A stretch of DNA of 64,000 nucleotides, from positions 317,993 through 381,992 of the forward strand of contig JACTAT010000010.1 in the NCBI GenBank assembly GCA_014526335.1, written 5' to 3'. Of the stretch, positions 56,640 through 64,000 are shown piece by piece. Positions within the stretch are counted from its first letter, which is position 1; the number at the start of each line of letters is the position of its first letter. The notes under the pieces are model-generated. The model made no database searches, was not told the DNA's origin, and saw only the letters and a list, made by a program, of their open reading frames with translations. Origin of the DNA: Chrysaora quinquecirrha. Lineage: Eukaryota > Cnidaria > Scyphozoa > Semaeostomeae > Pelagiidae. A program made the translations under genes and the position numbers.

Positions 56640-59270
56640 CTTGACTGCACAAGAAATGACTTGTTATAGGTTAAGTAATTATGAACCTACATGCTCCCAA
56701 CCATGTCATTAAATGTAATTAGAACGAGTTGTCTCTTATAGACTGCACTTGGCAGAAAGCCATGTGAGACAACTTGTTATAGGTTAAGTAATTATAAACC
56801 TACATTGTCCCAACCATGTCATTAAATGTAATTAGAACGAGTTGTCTCTTGTAGACTGCACTTGGCGGAAAGCGATGTGAGACGACTTGTTATAGCCCGG
56901 GCAAAATTGGCTCAAGGATAACCTAGGTTTTTCCTAGGTCAACCTAGGTGTATCTCTCAAGGAAAACCTAGAAATGAACCTAGGTTTTCCTTGAGCCAAT
57001 CCTTGAGAAGACCTAGGTTTTCCTAGGTTTTAAATTGGAACAACGTAGCTGTATATGGAAGGAAAAACAGTTCAAGGAAAACCTAGGTCTGCTCAAGGAT
57101 GCCATATTTGGATGTCATCAGCCGATATTTCTGATGACAGGAATACCTAGGTTAAACCTAGGTTTTCCTAGGGCAATCAATAACAATTATTTGATAGAAA
57201 ACCTAGGTTTTACCTAGGTTAACCTAGGTATAGAATACATCATTACCCTAGATAAACCTTGAGAAGATGACACTCAATTTTCATTCAAAATTAATAAAAG
57301 TAGAAATTATGATTGTAAAGGCCCAATGTTATTTTTTATTCTGCATTGTTTCATGAAACGCCTCTAATAAAATAAACTTCAGCTCCATCAACACGCGATT
57401 TTCCAACACATTCCCAACATGAATCAATGAATTCCGAATACTAGATTGAGAATTTCTGATACTGAATGTTGGAATTAGAAGAACATGAACGCCAAATGTG
57501 AAAAACATGAAGCAAACACATTTTAACCCGTCTTTAACCACTCTTAGTAGATCAAATATAAACTGAGACCGAATGAAAAGGCTCATACAAGAAATAAACT
57601 AATTTGCCTTTAGTACTTTTTGTCATTTGTAGTATTTAAACTAATGGTAAATAGCTATTTTTGGAAGCTTTGAGTTCCAAAATTAATAAGCTCAAAACGT
57701 TGAGCGCTTATGGAAATAAGTCATATGCTAAAACGCTTTAAATGCTTTTAGTAGCAAATTGATGAGCTAATTTTAGCCTCTGCATAATAGGCGTTATCTA
57801 AACTACAAAACAACACGAATCTTAAACCATACTTGAAGAATGCAACAACTTACAACTCTTCACCTTCAAGTTTGTTCTGCCAATTTAGCGACAGTTTCTG
57901 CATTTTCAGTCTTTCATAGTAAAAATAGGTCCTCATAGTCATCGACTGTTTATCAGCATCGTTGTTTGGTTCATGAAATTACTGTGCCCATTATTAAAAA
58001 CCATAAAAACTGTGCAATTTTGAACAGACGAAAATCGTGTCTGCCTTCCAGAAGCAAAGTCGTTATCAAACCGTTAGAATTGTATTTTGGCGCCAAAACT
58101 TTTCGTAAGCTCAAGGTTTTCTCAAGGTGCCGTGTGTTTGATTTTCTCAAGGTTTCATGAAATACCTTGAACTAAAAGGAGTTCATTGGCAATTCAAGGA
58201 TTTTTCAAGGTCCTTGGTTCAAATATGGTTCAAGGTTGGATCTAAATCCTTGAAACAACAGACGTTTTTTAATAGTGTTCAAGGTTTTCTCAAGGTCCTT
58301 GAGGTACTGAAATCAAGGTTTTTTTCGCAACAAGAATTACTGCTCAAGGATCCTGGGGTTTCCTTGATCATCCCTAGGTTTTCTCAAGGAAAATCAACGA
58401 AATTCCAGGATCCTTGATTTGGTAAATTGGCTGGGAGGTTAAGTAATTATAAACCCATAGTCTCCCAACTATGTCATTAAATGTAATTAGAACGAGTTGT
58501 CTCTTGTAGACTGCACTGGGCGGAAAGCGATGTGAGACGACTTGTTATATTTTAAGTAATTATAAACCTACATTATCCCAACCATGTCTTTAAATGTAAT
58601 TAGAACGAGTTGTCTCTTGTAGACTGTACTTGGCGGAAAGCGATGTGAGACAACTTGTTATAGGTTAAGTAATTATAAACCCATAGTCTCCCAACCATGT
58701 CATTAAATGTAATTAGAACGAGTTGTCTCTTGTAGACTGCACTTGGCGGAAAGCGATGTGAGACGACTTGTTATAGGTAAAGTAATTATAAACCCATATT
58801 CTTGCAACCATGTCATTAAATGTAATTAGAAGGAGTTGTTTCTTGTAGACTGCACTTGGCGGAAAGTGATGTGAGACGACTTGTTATAGGTTAAGTAATT
58901 ATAAACCTACATTGTCCCAACCATGTCATTAAATGTAATTAGAACGAGTTGTCTCTTGTAGACTACACTTGGCGGAAAGTAATGTGAGACGACTTGTTAT
59001 AAGTTAAGTAATTATAAACCTACATTCTCTCAACTATGTCATTAAACTTAATTAGAACGAGTTGTCTCTTGTAGACTGCACTTGGGGGAAAGCGATGTGA
59101 GACAACTTGTTATAGGTTAAGTAATTATAAACCTACATTGTCCCAACCATGTCATTAAATGTAATTAGAACGACTTGTCTCTTGTAGACTGCACTTGGCG
59201 TAAAGCGATGTGAGATGACTTGTTATAGGCTTAGTAATTATAAATCCACATTCTCCCAGCCATATCATTA
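56640..59270. repeat. 113-bp satellite array, interrupted
   Basis: The unit ACTTGTTATAGGTTAAGTAA ... ATTAGAACGAGTTGTCTCTT GTAGACTGCACTTGGCGGAAAG recurs at about 113-bp spacing: two units at 56,655-56,895 and about seven at 58,436-59,250. It is interrupted by the CCTAGG-rich element. Units are well conserved. It is non-coding. A region without genes (59,270-60,086) follows. Confidence 0.88.
56896..58435. mobile_element. CCTAGG-rich element inserted in the satellite
   Basis: The 1,540-bp insert interrupts the satellite unit, leaving AG on both sides. The ends are imperfectly inverted (CCCGGGCAAAATTGGCTCAA... against CCCAGCCAATTTACCAAATC...AAGGAT). The left 350 bp is packed with CCTAGGTTTTCCTAGGT and TCAAGGAAAACCTAGG motifs; the right 300 bp with TCAAGGTTTTCTCAAGG motifs. 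The centre (57,240-58,090) is plain AT-rich sequence with no recognised gene. It looks like a non-autonomous element with repeat-rich subterminal regions that might bind a transposase. Confidence 0.65.
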
Positions 59271-60086
59271 AAGTATCCCTGCAATTTCAATCTTTACATG
59301 TACATTGATTTGCCATAGGTTAATTTTTTGTCAGATTGGTTTGTTTTGTTTATATTATAGCAAGGCCGTCAAAGGAAGCTGAGATTGTGAGTATTTGATT
59401 TGATGACGTAATGGTTTTTTGACATCTTAATATTGTTGTCAAAATTTTTGGGGGGGCTTAATCCCTGTAAAGATAGATAAATTAGGTTTTTTAAGTTGCA
59501 CTTTCTAAACTATAACCTGGTCGTTGAGCAGAGAATAAAGATATTTTTTGTATATTGTCATTTCTTCAATAATAAGATGCTGGATTTGCAGTTTGTTTCA
59601 ATATTTTCTTGAAACAACATAGCAAAACAAAAAACCAAATCTATATATTTCTATTCTTATAACGTAACATCAACAATAATTTGGACTTAAGTTTTGAATT
59701 TAATTTTGGTCTCTTATGCACTGTTGGTCTTCTTTTAGCTGTCTTAAAAGACGAATACGTTGGGAGTCACTTTCAGCAAAGCTCCATGTCATCTTTGGAA
59801 GCAGCTGATCCACATTTGTCATATTGACAAAATCTTCTGCAGCTAAGATTACACCAACACCACATATCACCCGCCAATATATCTTATATAATTGCAATAT
59901 ACATTGAAATTTTTCGTGCAATTATATATCATCTGTAATCATTTATCAGAATATTTTATTTATAAATATATTTAGAGTATAGATACATATTAACTGCACA
60001 TATATTGATTTGATTTACTATATTTATGATTAAAATCTCTTAATAGATCGAGCTTTTTTCAAATATAAAGTATATTTTGCAAATAT

Positions 60087-60266
60087 ATGGAACTTGCGCA
60101 AAGTACTTGCGCGCTGGCAAAGAAAAAACGTCCATCTTCTTTTTTCGCACACCAATGGTGTAGGCTTGTGGAAATGACGTCTGCTCCTGCTCTAGAAGAC
60201 TTTTTTGATGAAATACCGAGATTAGGGCCGATTAGTAGACCAAGCAAGAAGAAACATATTCAGTAA
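60087..60266 (+). CDS. Small basic open frame upstream of the integrase
   Basis: ATG at 60,087 opens a 59-codon frame: MELAQSTCALAKKKRPSSFF and, later, ALEDFFDEIPRLGPISRPSKKKH. It is Lys-rich with no known domain. It may be a 5' exon of the integrase gene or chance. Confidence 0.25.
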   Translation: MELAQSTCALAKKKRPSSFFAHQWCRLVEMTSAPALEDFFDEIPRLGPISRPSKKKHIQ

Positions 60267-60337
60267 TGACTTGAATCAACTTGAATACTTTCACTGAAAA
60301 GTACAAGATACTCTTAATGTTTTAAATGTTGTTGTCA

Positions 60338-62121
60338 GCAGATGTGAGGAGATCAATGCTCCACAAAGTTTTACTCGAGAGCTAACTGCTCTCATGGACA
60401 GCATCGTTCCCTTGAACGAGCGCCTACGAGATGCTATAGAAATTGATGAAGAATATGTGTTGACATTGAACGAACAAGTTCCAAGAAGTTCCCTTGAAAA
60501 TGTAGATAATGTATTTGGCAGACCTCGAATAGCCGTGGAGAAAGAAGAAATGGAACGGCTTTTTGTAATTTATCGGTCTTGGAAAGAGGTAGCATCATTG
60601 ATGGGCGTGTCAACAAAAACTTTACAAAGACGTCGTGTTGAGGTGGGACTAAGTGTGTCGGATAGGGTAGGCCCAAGAGACAAACATACACGGACATATC
60701 AGATGATGAGCTGCAGAGAATTATCAGAGACGTCTTAAACGTCCTTCCGAATGCTGGTGAAACCTACATTATAGGTGCATGTAGACAGAGAAACATTCAT
60801 GTTCAAAGACAGAGATTGAGAGATGCGATAAATGCTGTCGACCCAATTAGTCGTGCTCTGCGGCGATCAATTAGCATCATTCGACGAACTTATAATGTTC
60901 CTGCTCCAAACTCACTGTGGTAAGTGTAAAGAAATTAACATGTTTCACCTTCGTTACTAGAAAATAATTGGAACCACTGGGCAGAGAAGCAATACATAAT
61001 TTATGAGGGAAAAACGTTTGCGAATCGGAAAAACAAAATTCTTAGAATTAACTTTCGCTAAAATGGGAACTTATCGCAAACTTGGCTTCCTATGAAATTT
61101 TGTGTCTTATGAAGTCTAAAATGTTCATCAATTCTAAAATTCTTAGTTCCGTATTCAAACCATTTCCTAATTCAAATGAGAACTTAAAATGTTTGAAAGT
61201 TGGAATAGCTAGAAATTTGTCAATGGTTTGTCATCTGTGTACTATTCTCCACTCTAATAACGTCACTCTCCTTATGGATTTCACAATAAGAGCTTTAGTT
61301 TGTTCTTCTCTCATAGGCATATTGATGGGCACCATAAGTTGATACGTTGGAGGATGGTGATTCACGGAGCTATTGATGGATACAGCAGGCTTATTACGTA
61401 CCTAAAGTGCAGTAACAACAACAAAGCATCAACCATGTTAGATTTGTTTATCAATGCTGTTTCTATTCATGGTCTACCTTCACGTGTGCGTGCAGACTTT
61501 GGGGTGGAGAACGTAGATGTTGCGCGATACATGTTAAAGTGCTCGGAGCGAGGGATCAACCGGGGAAGTTTCATAACTGGCAAATCCGTGCACAATCAAA
61601 TAATTGAGCGCTTGTTGGGGGAGGTTGGCAGATGTGTTGGACGCCATTACAAGAATATATTTCACTTCCTGGAATCAGAGCAACTTCTTGACCCTCTTGA
61701 CGAAGTACACTTGTTTGCGTTGCAGTATATTTATTTACCACGTATCAATGCGGCTTTGGATGAATTCACGAATGATTGGTCATTCCATCCAATATCAACT
61801 GCTGGCAACAGAGATCCAAGGCAACTTTGGCACTCTGGAATGCGCAGAATGATGCACCTTGACCCAAATACACCAGAAGTAGCAGGTATCAACGATTGGT
61901 CAGAATATGGCATTGACGAGGCTGCTCCATTTCGAGATGCTGAGACATCAAACGTTATCTCAGTTGCCGATTCTAGATTTCACATATGCGACGATCATCT
62001 CCGACAACAGCGCCAACAACTTAACCCGATGGATGACGATGGTAATAACGGCGTCTATTTGTATCAAGAAACCCTTACAGCGGTAACGAACACTCTTGCT
62101 GGACAATGCTCTTCTACTTAA
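60338..62121 (+). CDS. Integrase-type (DDE, rve-like) transposase
   Basis: Exon 1 (60,338-60,919) has a helix-turn-helix ([20 protein letters not shown], then [19 protein letters not shown]), a one-base frameshift near 60,690, then [20 protein letters not shown] and [20 protein letters not shown]. The join to exon 2 (61,317-62,121) completes the Trp in [15 protein letters not shown]. The catalytic core shows [16 protein letters not shown] (first Asp), [17 protein letters not shown] (second Asp) and [12 protein letters not shown] (Glu). The C-terminus is acidic and ends at TAA 62,119-62,121. This integrase-core family is multicopy in cnidarians and fish and is probably a DNA transposon or host-retained copy. 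It converges on the CUE-HECT gene with under 300 bp between stops. Confidence 0.85.
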
Positions 62122-62409
62122 AGGCTTCGTGTCAATCGAACGTATATTCAGTTAAATGTTGTCTAAATGAACTACTTGAAACACGAGAAAGAAGGATTAA
62201 GATTTCATTGTAACCTCAACATTTCGACTTGTAAAAAAACATAACATTTCTGAACATAACATTTCAACTGGTAACATAAACATAAAGATAGCTGTAATTG
62301 ATATTGGATATAATGATACACTAACAGGCTGCGCTCTATGTAGAACAAAGCTAAAGTGATTCTGAGTTTGTCTTTTTATTTGTCCTTGATGAAATGTGTA
62401 AAGTTCCAC

Positions 62410-63700
62410 TTAAAATTCCGCAAATCCAACGCATTCATATTCCAATGCTTTTTCGAATATTGCAAAGAATTCCTCTTTACTTGACAATCCTGTTGGCAGT
62501 TGCAGGGTGGTGGTCAGCCGGCAAAAATTCCAAGAAAATTGTCTTGTCTTGAGATGAAGACATATCTTCAAAGCCTGTTGAAAATTTGAGTAGATCTGTT
62601 AGTTGACGCTGAGTGGCTTGCTTTATGAAACTTTTGACCCAAGACATGCTCTCTACCTTCTTTGTGTCATCCTCAGAGTGTTCCCATTGAATGAGGTTGA
62701 GAAATTCATCCGTATCAATGTATTTGGGAGAGCCATGAAACAAGCTTCTTGCAGCCTCCAAGCAAAGGTATTCTTTAAAACCCATGAAAATCAGGCCTTC
62801 ACGAATTGCTTTAACTTTCCCTCCTCTTCGTGTTATGGTCTCCTCGTGCAGTAACAAATTAATTAGAATGTCCTTGTTGGTCCATGTTATCGCTTCTGTT
62901 GGTTCCCAATCTGAGGAGCTGATTATCTGCTCAAATGCAGGCCAATCAGCAGTATTAAATGTGTCGTTGATTGCTTCATTCGTATCACATTTTCTCAGCA
63001 ATTTCACAAAGTTGATGAGGCAACCAGTGGCGCTGTTTATTGGGATATCTTCTAGCGAAATATCTCCGGATGTACCATCCTCATTGAACAACACATCCAT
63101 AACCCATGGTGCTAGAAAGTTAGAATGAGGACCACTCTGCAGCAGACTGTGTGCAATTATGATGCCAAATATCTTAAATATTTGTAGATTGCCTCCAGCT
63201 CTCTTAGGGACAAGCAGTCATTCTTTGCCATCGACACACTCAAATAATTGCTTCTTTCCTTCATTAAATACCTGGGTGAAAAATTCAATTTTGAGAGCCC
63301 CTGCATCTATACCATCCTCACCATCATATGTTATACATAATCTTTGAAAAAGTTTATTACAGTCACCCATCTTTGCTTTATAGAAGGTCAAAGCATCTCT
63401 CCATAAATTTGCACGAGAAACTCGTAGCAATGTGCTTTCGTCACTGCTCTGAAGCATTCTTACCTGGTAGCTCTTAAGTATGGCAGGTGCGTTTTCAGGT
63501 GGACTTGATGCAGACATGGTTGCAGCTGATGGGTTCTGTGACATTAAGTTGTCCATTGCTTCATTGACATCAAGTGCCCTACTCAAGGCTACCTCTATGT
63601 CTTCAACTGCAATGTCTGGCAAGATTTCTTGAATGTACCTGATATTTGCTGGTGTGTTCAGTAAATTCTGTTGGTGGCTTGTTGCTATCTCATTAGCAAG
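62410..63700 (-). CDS. CUE-HECT E3 ubiquitin ligase-like, with stop and frameshift
   Basis: The exon starts after TTTTTAG at 63,700. It begins with a CUE-like ubiquitin-binding segment (ANIRYIQEILPDIAVEDIEV, then ALDVNEAMDNLM). A HECT N-lobe follows (NLWRDALTFYKAKMGD, DGEDGIDAGALKIEFF), then a TGA near 63,220 and continuation (RAGGNLQIFKIFGIIIAHSL). The C-lobe has TIFLEFLPADHH, shifts frame near 62,515, and continues LQLPTGLSSKEEFFAIFEKA, ending ECVGFAEF at TAA 62,410. A recognisable active-site Thr-Cys is not clear at the shift. HECT ligases form a Cys-ubiquitin thioester. It resembles the multicopy G2E3-type HECT proteins of cnidarians and fish. Upstream exons lie outside the window. Confidence 0.78.
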
Positions 63701-64000
63701 CTAAAAAGAATTTAAGAACATAGGACATTACATCCACTGAAAAATTCAGTAATTTGTATGTCACAACATCATAAAAATCATAAAGATTATGCAAGGCATT
63801 TTTTTTGTTTGCAATGCATAAACCATGTAACCACTTTATCTGGTTTAGACCCCTGTGATGTTAAATTTCTAGTTGGGCACCTGTGATTCTGATGATCAGG
63901 GTCAAGCTTAATCAAACCCTACACTGTAAAACAGATCGTCCATGAATTTTAGGGAAAACGCCCCTAAATTGCATTTGTCCCTATTTTAACACTAAATTGT
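63701..64000. other. Intron or upstream region of the CUE-HECT gene
   Basis: No exon was recognised here; a splice acceptor at the left edge shows at least one upstream exon is further right, beyond the window. Confidence 0.45.

Noticed and set aside
58436..59250. CRISPR or tRNA cluster
   Set aside because: 113-bp units are repeated in full without variable spacers, and no tRNA cloverleaf or A/B boxes were recognised.
59700..59921. Minus-strand open frame (GVILAAEDFVNMTNVDQLLP)
   Set aside because: It could be a small exon, but I see no family, no clear splice sites and no link to neighbours, so it is not annotated as a gene.

Overview
This window looks like animal nuclear DNA, most likely from a cnidarian such as a coral or sea anemone. 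The genes have GT-AG introns, the sequence is AT-rich, and almost everything recognisable is a mobile-element gene or a member of a family that is multicopy in cnidarians: KDZ transposase, DUF6589, RecQ-like helicase, Polinton capsid and polymerase, Penelope, CR1/L2-like LINEs with an esterase-type ORF1, BEL/Pao and Ty3/gypsy fragments, a MULE transposase, and an integrase next to a CUE-HECT ligase. The cnidarian assignment is inference from family content. No ordinary single-copy housekeeping gene was recognised.

Layout. 0-7.1 kb (+): many-exon KDZ transposase. 7.2-8.1 kb: ~183-bp tandem repeat. 8.4-17.5 kb (-): a kinase/peptidase-derived locus (16.2-17.5 kb) followed by several exon-like blocks, with a LINE (14.1-15.5 kb, +) and a small inverted-repeat element (11.3-12.1 kb) between them. 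18.9-20.1 kb (-): Penelope fragment ending just upstream of a RecQ-like helicase (20.1-22.6 kb, +). 22.7-23.2 kb: 50-bp repeats, then about 3 kb without genes. 26.3-30.7 kb (-): four-exon DUF6589 gene. 31-36.3 kb: decayed Polinton (capsid-like, then family B DNA polymerase) interrupted by two MITE-like elements and a LINE. 36.3-48.6 kb: a minus-strand LINE whose ORF1 is split by a 9.75-kb element, described next. 48.9-54.7 kb: BEL/Pao, LINE and gypsy fragments, with a 3.5-kb TTAA-flanked inverted-repeat element holding a telomere-like tract. 56.6-59.3 kb: 113-bp satellite split by a CCTAGG-rich element. 60-64 kb: integrase-type transposase (+) converging on a CUE-HECT gene (-).

The most striking object is the element at 38,339-48,090. 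It has a perfect 9-bp target duplication (ACTTCCATT), a 29-bp perfect terminal inverted repeat, and inverted GGAACA-type minisatellite arrays just inside both ends. On one strand it carries exons that splice in phase from a Ser/Thr protein kinase, through a putative cysteine peptidase and a Ser-rich linker, into a MULE (Mutator-like) transposase with a SWIM zinc finger. I read this as a MULE that encodes, or has acquired, a kinase-peptidase module. A second, decayed kinase-peptidase copy lies at 16.2-17.5 kb with different downstream exons.

Most coding regions carry single-base frameshifts, several in or beside short homopolymers, and some in-frame stops. Part of this is genuine decay of old transposons, but the homopolymer bias across unrelated families also fits uncorrected indel errors in the assembly, so broken-gene calls are provisional.
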